Shown here one piece after another: positions 17,901 to 27,404 of a stretch of DNA of 33,867 nt. The notes below the pieces were generated by a model. The model made no database searches. It saw nothing but the letters and a program-made list of their open reading frames with translations, and was not told the origin of the DNA. Position 1 is the first letter of the stretch. Each line of letters begins with the position of its first letter. Both the position numbers and the translations under genes were made by a program. Source of the stretch: Ktedonobacterales bacterium (GTDB lineage Bacteria > Chloroflexota > Ktedonobacteria > Ktedonobacterales > JADMIN01); contig JAICVS010000036.1 in NCBI GenBank assembly GCA_025935195.1, positions 1-33,867 of the forward strand. The letters run 5' to 3'.

Positions 17901-18107
17901 GGATGGGTGGGGATGCGGCCACATCCAGAGTGCCGTGCCGGCCGTTGCATGCGGGTGAGGTCAGGCTGTTCCGCACTGAGATGTGGTTGTTCAGGTGCTG
18001 GCGGCGCCGGTTGGCGCCGTGGTGATAGAACTAAATTACCACAAGAAACGCGGGGCGTCAAGGATGATGGTCGTTGGCGCTCACGGCCATGCCGCGACCG
18101 GCAATGC

Positions 18108-18998
18108 TCAGGATTTCGCGGCGCCGTTGCCACTGTTTGCGCCGTTGCCGCTGGGTGCGCCGGCCGCCGGCCACAATTCGAGGTGATCGCCCGCCAGGTG
18201 GACGCGCGCCCGCCCGCTGAAGCGCACCGCGTCGAGCAGCGCCTTCGGGATCTGTAGCCGGCCGACGCTGTCAATGATCGCCGTCTCCTCGGCCCGCTCC
18301 TCGGCGTGCAGCACCTCGGTGCTGGTGCGCCCATCGCGGATGGCGACCGAGCGATCCATTGCCTCGGCCACCAGCTTGTCATGCGTCACGATGATGGTCG
18401 TCAGGCCCAGCTCCGCGTTCAGCCCGCGCAGCAGACCCAGCACCTCGCGCGCGGTCACGCTATCCAGCTCGCCGGTCGGCTCGTCCGCCAGCAGCAGCGG
18501 CGGCTCGTTCGCCAGCGCCACCGCCAGCGCGCCGCGCTGTTGCTCGCCGCCAGAGAGCCGGTCGGGCCGGTAGCGCATGCGCGGGCCGAGGCCCACCAGC
18601 TCCAGCAGCTCGCGCGCGCGCCGCTTGCGCCGGCGCGCGGGATACCCCGCCAGCACCATCGGCACCATCACGTTATCGAGCAGCGTCAGGTCGCCGAGCA
18701 GATTGCGGCTGGTCTGCTGCCAGACATGCCCCACCACGCGACGCCGGTAGCGCAGCCGGTCGCGCGCGGAGAGATGGGTCAGGTCCACGCCCGCCACCAT
18801 GCACTTGCCCGCGCTCGGCTCGTCCAGCCCACCCAGGATATTGAGCAGCGTGCTCTTGCCCGCGCCCGACGGCCCTACCAGCGCCAGCATCTCGCCGCGT
18901 GGCACATGCAGATCCAGACCCTGCAGCGCCACCACTTCGAGGTCCGCCGCCTTATAGATTTTGACTAGATTGTGGGCTTCCACCAGCGCGTCCACCAC
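18108..18998 (-). CDS. MacB/LolD-type ABC transporter ATP-binding protein with C-terminal AbrB-like domain
   Basis: Walker A GPSGAGKST, signature LSGGEQQR, Walker B LLLADEPTGELD; C-terminal TAIIDSVGRLQIPKALLDAVRFSGRARVHLAGDHLELWP resembles an AbrB/SpoVT swapped-hairpin domain. Confidence 0.92.
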   Translation of the reverse strand: MVDALVEAHNLVKIYKAADLEVVALQGLDLHVPRGEMLALVGPSGAGKSTLLNILGGLDEPSAGKCMVAGVDLTHLSARDRLRYRRRVVGHVWQQTSRNLLGDLTLLDNVMVPMVLAGYPARRRKRRARELLELVGLGPRMRYRPDRLSGGEQQRGALAVALANEPPLLLADEPTGELDSVTAREVLGLLRGLNAELGLTTIIVTHDKLVAEAMDRSVAIRDGRTSTEVLHAEERAEETAIIDSVGRLQIPKALLDAVRFSGRARVHLAGDHLELWPAAGAPSGNGANSGNGAAKS

Positions 18999-19067
18999 GA
19001 TATGTCCGTCGTCCCTTTCCTCACGCTCGCATCACGCTCGCATACAGAAATCGCGTTGGATGGTCAT

Positions 19068-19119
19068 TGGTGGAGCGGACATTCCTGTCCGCGGGCGGGC
19101 GGGAACGCCCGCCCCACCA
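19068..19119. repeat. Cloverleaf-like palindromic intergenic element
   Basis: Outer TGGTGG...CCACCA enclosing GCGGACA-ttcc-TGTCCGC and GGGCGGGCG-ggaa-CGCCCGCCC. Confidence 0.7.
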
Positions 19120-19164
19120 CCACACCGCACACTGGATACGACAACAACGCAGGCAATCTCGACG

Positions 19165-22100
19165 TCAGTCTTCGCCCAGTCGCAGCGTGCTGCCCAGGCC
19201 CAACCGCGTCGCGTAGCGCGCCGCGATTGCCAGCGCGACCGCGAACGCCAGCAGCAGCGCGGCGTAGAACAACGCCGCGTTCGGCGCGTTGAACGCGAGG
19301 ATGTACGGCGGCACGCCCAGCCGGGTCGCATCAATGGATGAGTCACTGAATTGCAGGAAGGGCAGCGTCGCTGTCACCAGGATGACACCCAGGATGGTCC
19401 CGCCCAGCAGGCCGAAGAAGTAGACCACGATCTGCTCGCCCAGCAGCAACCCCGTCAGTTGCCGGCCCGACATGCCGAAGGTGCGCAGCACCGCGAATTG
19501 CCGCGCCCGCTGGCGTGCCGCCAGCAGCGATTGGATGATGCTGCCCAGTACGGCCAGCAGCGCCGCCGTGATAGCGCCGACCAGCAGCAGTCCGCGCATG
19601 CCCGCCGAGATGGGATTCGAGGCGTTTGCCTCCTCCTCATCGGCCAGATTCGCAATCCGCGATGCACCGAACTCTGGCTGCTGCAGCGTTTGGATGAGCG
19701 CGGCGCGCTGGCTCGGGTCGGGTGACGCGCGTACCCAGAACTCGTTCGCGCCGAGCTCGCTGGTGTCGCTGCTCACCAGATTGGCCTTGACGGCGCTGAA
19801 ATAGTCGCTCATATCCACCACGACGAAGCCGCCCACCTCGCGCGTGGGGTAGAGCGTCGGGAACTCGTGGACGACGGCGCCGACGGTGAACGTCACGTTC
19901 TGGAACGGCACCTCAGGCGGCAGCAGGGTGAACGTGTCGCCCGGCCGCACGTGATAGCGCGCGGCGAATGTGTCGCTCACGAGCGCCCAGACGGGCGCGG
20001 CGGCGGTGCCCGCGCTGTCGCCATGCACATGCGCGCGCATACCGCCCAGCAGCCCCGCCAGCGGCACGCTCGCATAGTCGTCGCGCCACGAGACCTGTCC
20101 GGCGGCAATGTCGAAGGTGGCCGGGTCGATGCCCAGCAGATCCAACTGTTCGCCGCCTAGATCGGGCGTCGTGCCGGCCTGCACTCGATACGCGGGCGAG
20201 ACGGCGCGCACCCCTGGCAGCGCGGCGATCCGCGCGGCCAACTTCGCGTCGCTGCCTTCACCCTGCCCCAGCAGCTCGTCCACGCGCACATCCGTGCCGA
20301 TGGTGTAGGTGGCGCGGTCGTGCGCGTCGCGCAGCAGCGACGCGTCGAAGGTGAGCGCGAACAGCCCCAGCCCCACCGCCAGCACCAACAGCAGCGTCAG
20401 CCGCCCGTAGCGGCCCGGATTGCGCTCCACCTGCGCGAGCGCCAAGAGCGGCGTCGCGCCGTTGGCGCGCGCGGCGACGCGCGCGCCCAGGCCCGCGCCC
20501 AGCGGGAAGACACGCAACACCAGCAGCGCCCCCGCCAGCAGCAGCAGCGCCGGCGTCACCAGCAGCAATGGACTGGCCCCGCTGGGCGCGCCACCCGCGT
20601 TGTTCGTAAGCTGCTGCCGCGTCGCCGTCCCACCGAATTGATTCAGATCCAGATAGCCGGCCACGCACAACACTGCCAGCGCGATGTCCAGGTAATAGCG
20701 GCGCCAGAGCGGCACATGCGTGGCGCGGCCCTGCTCACGTCGCGCCGCCAGCACATCCATCCGCGCCGATTGGAACGCCGAGAACGCTACGGCGCCCACG
20801 CCGAGCAGCGCGCCGATAACGGCGGGAACCGCGACCGACGCCGGGCTGGCGACGTGCGCGAGATAGGCCGGCCCCACCCCCGTCCCGCGCAGCACATCGG
20901 TGGGAATGAAGAGCCGCAATAGCGCCAGCGCCAGCGCCGCCGCCAGGAACGGGCCGGCCACCAGCGCGATCACGGCCAGCAGCATGCCTTGCGTGGTGTA
21001 CGCGCCGAGCAACTGCGCGCCGCTGGCGCCGCGACTCTTGAGCGTGGCGATCTCCATGCTCTGCCCTTCGATGAGCAGGCCGGCCATCGCGCTCACGAAC
21101 AACAGCGCCAGCCCCACCACCTGCGCCACGATCACGTAGAGTGGCAGCGCCAGGAGCGCCTGCTGGCGCTGGATGTCCTGAATGGTGGTGTCGAGGTTCG
21201 TCTGCAGCCGGACCTGGGCGATGCCGGGCAGCGCGAGCAGCGTGCCGCTCAGATGCGAGCGCAGGTTGCCGACGTTATCGGCGACCGCCGCTATGTTGTC
21301 CACGGTCAACGCATCTGGGCGCGTGTAATAAATCCAGCGCTGCGTCATGGCGACCGAGTTGAAGCGATTGAGCTGCGCAAAGAACGTGTCGTACGTCACC
21401 AGCACGGGATAGATGAATGGTGGGTTCGGGCTGACGTCGAAGCGCAGCCCGTTCCAGTACGGGTCGTTCACGTCGGTGGGCGCCCAGATGCCGGCGACGC
21501 GCACCGACAGCCGGATGGAATGGTCGCCGAACTGGGTAACGCTCAAGGTGTCGCCGACCTTGACGCCGACCTGATCCGCCATCTGCTTGGTGATCGCGCC
21601 CTCGGGCACGGCTCCGGTAGCGGGGGAGGCTGACGGCGCGGCGCCGGCGACGAAGCGCATGTGCGGCGCGGCGGCGGCCAGGTCGAAGCCCTCGAAGCGC
21701 ACCTGCGGCGCCTGCGAATCGGCGAACGAGAAGGTGTGGGCGCCGGCCCGCGGCAGCAACATGTCGTCGCTGGCGGTGTAATACGTCGGTGTGGCGCCAG
21801 TGAAGCTGGACGCATACTGCCGCGCCAGCCCCGCGACCACCGGGGCGGCGGCGTCGCGCACCGACGCCGTGATCGCCGGGCTATCCACCTGGATTTGCAC
21901 GTTGCGCCCCGACGGCAGCTCGCCCGCGAGCGTGCGCTGGAGCTGGAGATCGGCGACCAGGGCGTCATAGAGCGGCACGGAGCAGATCAGCACGACCGCG
22001 ACCAACATCCCCACCGCGACCGCCAGCAGCACCGTCCATCCGCGCGACAGCCGCATGCCGGCCAGCCATGCGGCCGAGAACGGCCCCGGCCGGCTGGCGC

Positions 22101-22194
22101 GGCGCGGAGTATCCGCCCGCCGCTGCCCCATCTCCGCGCGCTCCGGCCCCGCTTCGTCGTCCCGCGTCTGCCCTTGCGCCAGATCCAACCGCAT
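19165..22194 (-). CDS. ABC transporter permease (MacB/FtsX-like, two FtsX domains)
   Basis: ORF 19165..22392; start placed at ATG 22194 behind AAGGAG. Long extracytoplasmic domains; FtsX-type TM blocks (LLVGAITAALLAVLGSIIQSLLAARQRARQFAVLRTFGMSGRQLTGLLLGEQIVVYFFGLLGGTILG). Confidence 0.93.
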   Translation of the reverse strand: MRLDLAQGQTRDDEAGPERAEMGQRRADTPRRASRPGPFSAAWLAGMRLSRGWTVLLAVAVGMLVAVVLICSVPLYDALVADLQLQRTLAGELPSGRNVQIQVDSPAITASVRDAAAPVVAGLARQYASSFTGATPTYYTASDDMLLPRAGAHTFSFADSQAPQVRFEGFDLAAAAPHMRFVAGAAPSASPATGAVPEGAITKQMADQVGVKVGDTLSVTQFGDHSIRLSVRVAGIWAPTDVNDPYWNGLRFDVSPNPPFIYPVLVTYDTFFAQLNRFNSVAMTQRWIYYTRPDALTVDNIAAVADNVGNLRSHLSGTLLALPGIAQVRLQTNLDTTIQDIQRQQALLALPLYVIVAQVVGLALLFVSAMAGLLIEGQSMEIATLKSRGASGAQLLGAYTTQGMLLAVIALVAGPFLAAALALALLRLFIPTDVLRGTGVGPAYLAHVASPASVAVPAVIGALLGVGAVAFSAFQSARMDVLAARREQGRATHVPLWRRYYLDIALAVLCVAGYLDLNQFGGTATRQQLTNNAGGAPSGASPLLLVTPALLLLAGALLVLRVFPLGAGLGARVAARANGATPLLALAQVERNPGRYGRLTLLLVLAVGLGLFALTFDASLLRDAHDRATYTIGTDVRVDELLGQGEGSDAKLAARIAALPGVRAVSPAYRVQAGTTPDLGGEQLDLLGIDPATFDIAAGQVSWRDDYASVPLAGLLGGMRAHVHGDSAGTAAAPVWALVSDTFAARYHVRPGDTFTLLPPEVPFQNVTFTVGAVVHEFPTLYPTREVGGFVVVDMSDYFSAVKANLVSSDTSELGANEFWVRASPDPSQRAALIQTLQQPEFGASRIANLADEEEANASNPISAGMRGLLLVGAITAALLAVLGSIIQSLLAARQRARQFAVLRTFGMSGRQLTGLLLGEQIVVYFFGLLGGTILGVILVTATLPFLQFSDSSIDATRLGVPPYILAFNAPNAALFYAALLLAFAVALAIAARYATRLGLGSTLRLGED

Positions 22195-22526
22195 CCCATA
22201 GCTCCTTAACAGAACGTCGCCCGCACGTGTATGCCCCGCCATTCTATCATTCGCGTCACCAGCGCATGCCCGCCCCATGCCCTTCCGGCTGGCAGACGCA
22301 AGCGCCCCGCGCGATAGAATCGCCAGCCCGCTAGATATGACGCGCGAGCGCGGCGTGATTATCTCGCGTGTGCCGCCTGTGCCACACCTCACCGATCACG
22401 CCGACCTCCCAGCTACCTCGGCACGACGACACGACAAACAGCCGCCGCGCCGATGCCATGCCTCGACGTGGCGGCTCTGCTGATCTATGCTGACGGCCCC
22501 CCATACTGGGCGGTCTCGCTCCGCCT

Positions 22527-22550
22527 CCCCTCTCCTCGCGAGGAGAGGGG
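22527..22550. repeat. Perfect 24-bp palindrome CCCCTCTCCTCGCGAGGAGAGGGG
   Basis: cccctctcctcg|cgaggagagggg, 22 nt past the XRE/TPR gene stop, followed by accagggagtgagg. Confidence 0.75.
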
Positions 22551-22571
22551 ACCAGGGAGTGAGGAGCCTCA

Positions 22572-23963
22572 CTACTGCGCGAGGTTGTGTCGTGCCGCGG
22601 TCTGGAAGGCCTGGCGCAACATCTCCAACGCGCGCCGGCTCTCGCCTTTGCGCTCCAGGAACTCAGAGAATTGGGCGTAGGCCGCGCGCAGGCGCTCCGG
22701 CGCATCTGCCTCTCGCAAGAGCGTGATCGCCTCGTCGAACGTGCGCTGCGCCTCGTCCATCTGCTGCTGCCGCTCCCGCACCTGCGCCCACACTAGCAGC
22801 GTCTCCGCGCGTTCGCGCGTGTCCGGCAGCGCCTCCGCGCGTTCCAGCGCGTCTCGCGCCGCCGCCGCGGCCTCCTCAAGATTGCCCTGCTTCAGGGCGA
22901 GAATGGCCAGTCCCCGTTGCGCCTCCACCACGCCGGAGGCATCCCGCTGCGCCGACGCCAGCGCGTAAGCCGTCTGTAGCTGCTCGCGTGCGTCGTCGAA
23001 GCTGCCGACTTCGGCGTACGCTCGGCCCAGGCGATTGTAGATGCCGGCGATCGCCTGCCGGCTCTCGGCTTCCTGATAGGCGCTGGTGCTCTTCAACGTG
23101 TAATAGCGTGCGGTTGTCGCGTCGCCCTTCTCGCTGAAGGCGCGGCTGAGACTCCAATAGGTCTTGCCAAGCGTTGCCGGATTGGTGACCGACTCGGCCA
23201 CCTTGGCGGCTTGCAGCAGCGTGCGCATCGCCTGATCGTGATCGCCTACCAGCGCGTACTGGTTGCCAAGTTGGGCCAGCGCCTCCAAATGGAAAGCTGG
23301 ATCGGTGCCTCGTCCTGCCTCGATGGCCTCCACACAGCGGCGGAAGGCGTCCAGCGCCAGGGCGTTCGCATGCAGCAGCGCGTGCGCCTTGCCCAGCGCG
23401 AAGCGCAGCCGCGCCGCGCGCGCATCGTCGTGGGCGCGCTCCGCCGCCGCCAAGCCATCTTGCGCCACCCGGCGCGCGTCTTCGCCACGGCGCTGCTGCG
23501 CGTAGCACGGTGACAACTGTATCGCCAGCGCCGCCTGTTCGCGCGCATTGAGCGAGGTCGTCGCGGAGAGCCGCTGCAACATCTCCACAGCCTGCCGCAC
23601 GCTCTGCGGTGTGTCTTGCAGCGCCAGCGCCTGCGCGTCACGCAGTTTGGCGTCCACATCCTCGCGCACGCGCTCCGCGCCTGGATCGCGAGCCTCCACG
23701 GCGGCCGCCCCCGCGCCGAACTTCGCCTCGAAGTCCGTATCGCCGAGCAGGTCCGTGATCGGCACTTGCAGCCGCTCGGCCAGCTTTTCCAGCGCACCAA
23801 GCGAGGGGCGTATTTGGCCACGCTCGACGGCCGACACGTACGACACTGAAAATTGGTTCTTCGCTACCTCACCCTGCGTAAGATTGCGCGTCAGTCGCGC
23901 GCGGCGTAGCCGCTGACCGAGACGTTGAGTTGACTCGTCACGGGTTGCCTGCTGTTGCTCCAT
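22572..23963 (-). CDS. XRE-family HTH regulator with TPR repeats
   Basis: LGQRLRRARLTRNLTQGEVAKNQFSVSYVSAVERGQIRPSLGALEKLAERLQVPITDLLG (HTH_3), followed by many TPR-like helices (YNRLGRAYAEVGSFDDAREQLQTAYALA). Confidence 0.93.
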   Translation of the reverse strand: MEQQQATRDESTQRLGQRLRRARLTRNLTQGEVAKNQFSVSYVSAVERGQIRPSLGALEKLAERLQVPITDLLGDTDFEAKFGAGAAAVEARDPGAERVREDVDAKLRDAQALALQDTPQSVRQAVEMLQRLSATTSLNAREQAALAIQLSPCYAQQRRGEDARRVAQDGLAAAERAHDDARAARLRFALGKAHALLHANALALDAFRRCVEAIEAGRGTDPAFHLEALAQLGNQYALVGDHDQAMRTLLQAAKVAESVTNPATLGKTYWSLSRAFSEKGDATTARYYTLKSTSAYQEAESRQAIAGIYNRLGRAYAEVGSFDDAREQLQTAYALASAQRDASGVVEAQRGLAILALKQGNLEEAAAAARDALERAEALPDTRERAETLLVWAQVRERQQQMDEAQRTFDEAITLLREADAPERLRAAYAQFSEFLERKGESRRALEMLRQAFQTAARHNLAQ

Positions 23964-24535
23964 AGATCGCCACTTCCCCCTGTCGCCTGAAACGACAATA
24001 GGTAGCGACTTAGCGGTGATCCCATCGCCGCCGCTTCGCTACATCGCATTGTGCCATTGTGACTGCACTGGCGCCTGGTTCGCCGGACCGGTATCTCCGG
24101 ACTCCCACTCCATTAATGATATCATGACTTCAAAAGAATTGCCGCGTTGCATAGCCCCAATTTCCTTTTCTGACACACAGCCGCTCTACCGAGTGCCACG
24201 CGCGAATCCGACATTCTTGCTGTTGGAGCAGTTCCGCCTCATCCCATTCCCAACCCGTGTGCTTGCCGCTTCCGCATGCACAACCTGGCGATTATGAGCA
24301 TGTGCTCATGGTGCGGCCGATGTGCCATCGCGTCCGCGCACCACCCGCGTGACGCTCCCTAGTCGCTGTTCTCCAGCGCATTTTCATCGAAAGAGGACCC
24401 GCTGACCACGATGGCGCTCGCTTTATGCTGTCATGCTCGATTCGCTTCTCCAACTCACCCCAATCGCCATATGCCGGCCGGCGGGGCCCGCGTCACTGCT
24501 GGGCCAGGGCATGGCATGCGGCGGTGTGGTACAGT

Positions 24536-24580
24536 ACGACTGGCGCGACGCGACTAGCAGGGTTGCGCCGCGCCAGTCGT
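24536..24580 (+). promoter_or_regulatory. Strong RNA hairpin in leader of SUI1/YciH gene
   Basis: ACGACTGGCGCG-a-CGCGAC-tagcagg-GTTGCG-c-CGCGCCAGTCGT, 29 nt upstream of the GTG start at 24610. Confidence 0.6.
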
Positions 24581-24609
24581 GAGATCAAGCCACTGAAGGA
24601 GCGCACAGC

Positions 24610-24990
24610 GTGGAATCGTCCGCGAATCCGCGGCGGGTGGTGTATGCGAGCGGCATCGGCCGCGTGCGCTATTGCCGTACCTGCGGCCAGCCAGAGACAT
24701 CCTGCGCGTGCGCGAGTCGCAAACAGGCGGGCGCGAGCGCCGCTCCCAATGACGGCTTCGTTCGCGTCGCCTTCGAGCGCAAAGGCCGCCGGGGCAAGCC
24801 TGTCACGCTGCTCACCGGCCTGCCGTCCGACCCCGACGCGCTCGCCGAGCTGGCGCGCTCACTGAAGCAGTTGTGCGGCACGGGCGGCACCGTCGAGAAC
24901 GGCGTCATTCTGCTGCAAGGCGACCAGCGCGACAAAGCCCAGGTCCGCCTTACACAACTGGGCTACAAGGTCAAGAGCGTGGGCGGCTAG
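24610..24990 (+). CDS. yciH: SUI1/eIF1-like translation factor, YciH family, with Cys-rich N-terminal segment
   Basis: VRVAFERKGRRGKPVTLLTGLPSDPDALAELARSLKQLCGTGGTVENGVILLQGDQRDKAQVRLTQLGYKVKSVGG is a clear SUI1 domain; GTG start behind gaaggag; YCRTCGQPETSCAC upstream. Confidence 0.95.
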   Translation: MESSANPRRVVYASGIGRVRYCRTCGQPETSCACASRKQAGASAAPNDGFVRVAFERKGRRGKPVTLLTGLPSDPDALAELARSLKQLCGTGGTVENGVILLQGDQRDKAQVRLTQLGYKVKSVGG

Positions 24991-24995
24991 GCGCT

Positions 24996-25511
24996 ATGGA
25001 TATTGTGAATCCCCCACCGGCGCGCGTGACCGTCCACAAGCTGAACACAGCTGGCGCCAGCGTCGTCACCTACCCCGCCACGCTTGTCAAGCGGCTGCCC
25101 GACGGCGTCCGTCTGGAGGCCGAATGGACCCGGCCCCCGCTCGCGCTCGGCTATACCACGTTCGCGACCGGCGATCGCTTCGTCGAGTGGTTCTACACTG
25201 ACCGCTGGTACAATATCTTCGAGGTGCGTGCGGCGGACGGGCGCCTCAAAGGGTGGTACTGCAACATCGCGGAGCCGGCCGTCATTGCCGAGGCGAATAT
25301 CACCTGCCGCGATCTGCTGCTGGATGTATGGGTGACCCCACATGGCGCATCCCTGCTGCTGGACGAAGACGAGTTCGAGGCGGACGACCAGCTGGACGCC
25401 ACGACACGCGCCCGCGCGCGCCAGGCCGTCACGGACGTGCTGGCGCTGGTTGCCGCCCGGCACCCCCCATTCGATGCCATCGTTAGAATGAAAATCCCGC
25501 ATGCCGAGTAG
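24996..25511 (+). CDS. DUF402 domain protein
   Basis: FVEWFYTDRWYNIFEVRAADGRLKGWYCNIAEPAVIAEANITCRDLLLDVWVTPHGASLLLDEDEFE is characteristic of DUF402; ATG 24996 starts 5 nt after the yciH stop. Confidence 0.88.
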   Translation: MDIVNPPPARVTVHKLNTAGASVVTYPATLVKRLPDGVRLEAEWTRPPLALGYTTFATGDRFVEWFYTDRWYNIFEVRAADGRLKGWYCNIAEPAVIAEANITCRDLLLDVWVTPHGASLLLDEDEFEADDQLDATTRARARQAVTDVLALVAARHPPFDAIVRMKIPHAE

Positions 25512-25568
25512 GATTACTCTGGCATGAATGCCAGTCGGGCAGCTTTCATCTCTCCCTTGCCGTCATGC

Positions 25569-26300
25569 TCATGACCCCACGCCAGGTGGGCTGTAGAGCA
25601 GCGTGCGGCAGATCGAGACGACGCGATTGCCGATGTCTTCCAGATGCACGCCCACCAGCAACAGGCGTTGCAGCCGTGCGGCGCCGCGGGCATTGGCCGC
25701 GATGGCCGTGTCGAGGGCGTGCTTGTACGAGAGAAAGAGCCGATCCAGCTCAGTGTCTTCCACGATCAGGCGCCGCGCCATCGCCGTGTTCCAGGTCGTG
25801 GTCGCGATTACGCATCCCCGCACCTCGACATACGTCTGCCGGATCAGCTCGATCAGATGCAGCGGTGTATCGCCGCCGGCCAGGAGCAGATCGCTCTCCG
25901 CGCTGCCACTGAAGAAGAGCGCCTGCTCAGCGATCTGGCCGCCGTCCGCCGCGATGCGCGCGAAGTCCGCGGCGATCTGCTGCAAGCCGACGATGCGCCG
26001 CGTGACATCTGGTCCTGGCGCATGCCATGCGATGATGCTGAGTCCTTTGAGATGAATGGCAGTGTGCAGCCGGGCGCAGACCCGCGAGGTGTCCAGCCCG
26101 AAAAGCGCCGCCTCGGTACCGCGCTCGTACAGCGCGGCGGCAGCGTTCTTGAAGATGTCCTCGGCGTATACGCCCAGCTCGGTAGTCTCGTCCGCCAGGC
26201 TGCCGATCTCATCGTCCATGCGCTCTGCTCGGTCGAACATCACGTCCACCCCACGATCCGCCACATCCCACCTGGCATCGGCATTGCTCTCCACATCCAT
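25569..26300 (-). CDS. PhoU-domain-like protein
   Basis: Two related helical repeats: MDDEIGSLADETTELGVYAEDIFKNAAAAL... and IELIRQTYVEVRGCVIATTTWNTAMARRLIVEDTELDRLFLSYKHALD...LLLVGVHLEDIGNRVVSI. Confidence 0.75.
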   Translation of the reverse strand: MDVESNADARWDVADRGVDVMFDRAERMDDEIGSLADETTELGVYAEDIFKNAAAALYERGTEAALFGLDTSRVCARLHTAIHLKGLSIIAWHAPGPDVTRRIVGLQQIAADFARIAADGGQIAEQALFFSGSAESDLLLAGGDTPLHLIELIRQTYVEVRGCVIATTTWNTAMARRLIVEDTELDRLFLSYKHALDTAIAANARGAARLQRLLLVGVHLEDIGNRVVSICRTLLYSPPGVGS

Positions 26301-26324
26301 CGCCGCTCTTTCGCCTCCATAGCC

Positions 26325-27404
26325 CTACACGCCCAGGTACCGTAGGTGATCCCAGCCGCGCGGCTCGATCCGCCGCCGCTCGCCGCTCGGCGCCTCGCTC
26401 TCTATTCTACCCGCGTCGGCCGTAAGCCGGCCGATGACCCGTGCCGATCCCCCCGCACCGCGCACCGCCTCCACCGCCGCACGCACACCTTCCGGCCGCA
26501 CACTCAGCAGCAGCTCGTAGTCCTCGCCACCATAGAGCGCCAGATCGAGCGGCGCGCGACCGTAGACTGGCGCGACCACCACCGCCGCGGGCGCGATGGG
26601 CAGCGCCGCCTCCTCCACCAGCGCGCCGACCCCACTGGCCGCGCATAGATGGCCCAGATCGGCGGCGAAGCCGTCACTCACATCCAGCATCGCCGTGACG
26701 ACTCCCGATGCCGCCAGCGCCCGCCCCTCGGCCACGCGCGGCTCCGGCGCCGCCATCGCATCATGCGCGCGCTTCGCAAGCTCTGGCGCAATCCCCGCAC
26801 GCGCGGCGCCATGCGATGTCGTACCAGTCGCCAGTAACACTCCCGCCGCCGCCGCCCCCAGCGTTCCCGTCACCAGCAGCGCGTCACTGGGGCGACCGCC
26901 CGCGCGGGTGAGCGCGCGCGGGCGCGCCACCCGCCCCAGCAGGGTGATATCAATCGTCAGCGGTCCCGATGTGCCGGCGATGTTCCCGCCCACAATGGCG
27001 ACGCCGTAGCGCCCGGCCAGCGCCCGCAGCCCCGCATACACGCCATCCAGCGCGGTCACGGACTCCCCGGCCGACAGCAGCAGCGAGACCAGCGCCCAGA
27101 GCGGCTCGCCGCCCATCGCCGCGATGTCGCTCAGGTTCACCGCCAGCGCCTTCCAGCCGATCTCCTCCGGTGTCGCCACGCCGCGCATGAAGTGGCGGCC
27201 CTCCACCTGCGCGTCGCAGGTGGCCGCGAGCAAGACATCTTCCCCGCCGCCCAGATTCAGCAGGGCCGCGTCGTCGCCCGCCGGCAGCACGACATCTACG
27301 CGACCGGGCAGGCCGCGCGTCAGCCGCGCGATCAGCCCGAACTCGCCCAGGTCTTCCAGCCGGTCGCGCTGGTCGGGCGCCCGCTCATCCAATCGCTCTG
27401 CCAT
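26325..27404 (-). CDS. thiL: Thiamine-monophosphate kinase
   Basis: GEFGLIARLT, VVLPAGDDAALLNLGG, VNLSDIAAMGGEPLWALVSLLL, AIVGGNIAGTSGPLTIDITLLGRV, MLDVSDGFAADLGHLC, ALYGGEDYELLLSV. Confidence 0.95.
   Translation of the reverse strand: MAERLDERAPDQRDRLEDLGEFGLIARLTRGLPGRVDVVLPAGDDAALLNLGGGEDVLLAATCDAQVEGRHFMRGVATPEEIGWKALAVNLSDIAAMGGEPLWALVSLLLSAGESVTALDGVYAGLRALAGRYGVAIVGGNIAGTSGPLTIDITLLGRVARPRALTRAGGRPSDALLVTGTLGAAAAGVLLATGTTSHGAARAGIAPELAKRAHDAMAAPEPRVAEGRALAASGVVTAMLDVSDGFAADLGHLCAASGVGALVEEAALPIAPAAVVVAPVYGRAPLDLALYGGEDYELLLSVRPEGVRAAVEAVRGAGGSARVIGRLTADAGRIESEAPSGERRRIEPRGWDHLRYLGV

Noticed and set aside
17623-18382. Minus-strand ORFs 17623..17976 and 17777..18382
   Set aside because: They run through the hairpin/repeat cluster and overlap the ABC ATPase in another frame; repeats rather than coding constraint explain FLPFLA-type patterns.
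24016-24297. 93-aa ORF in the XRE-yciH intergenic region
   Set aside because: No RBS or recognisable domain, unlikely composition; probably non-coding spacer.
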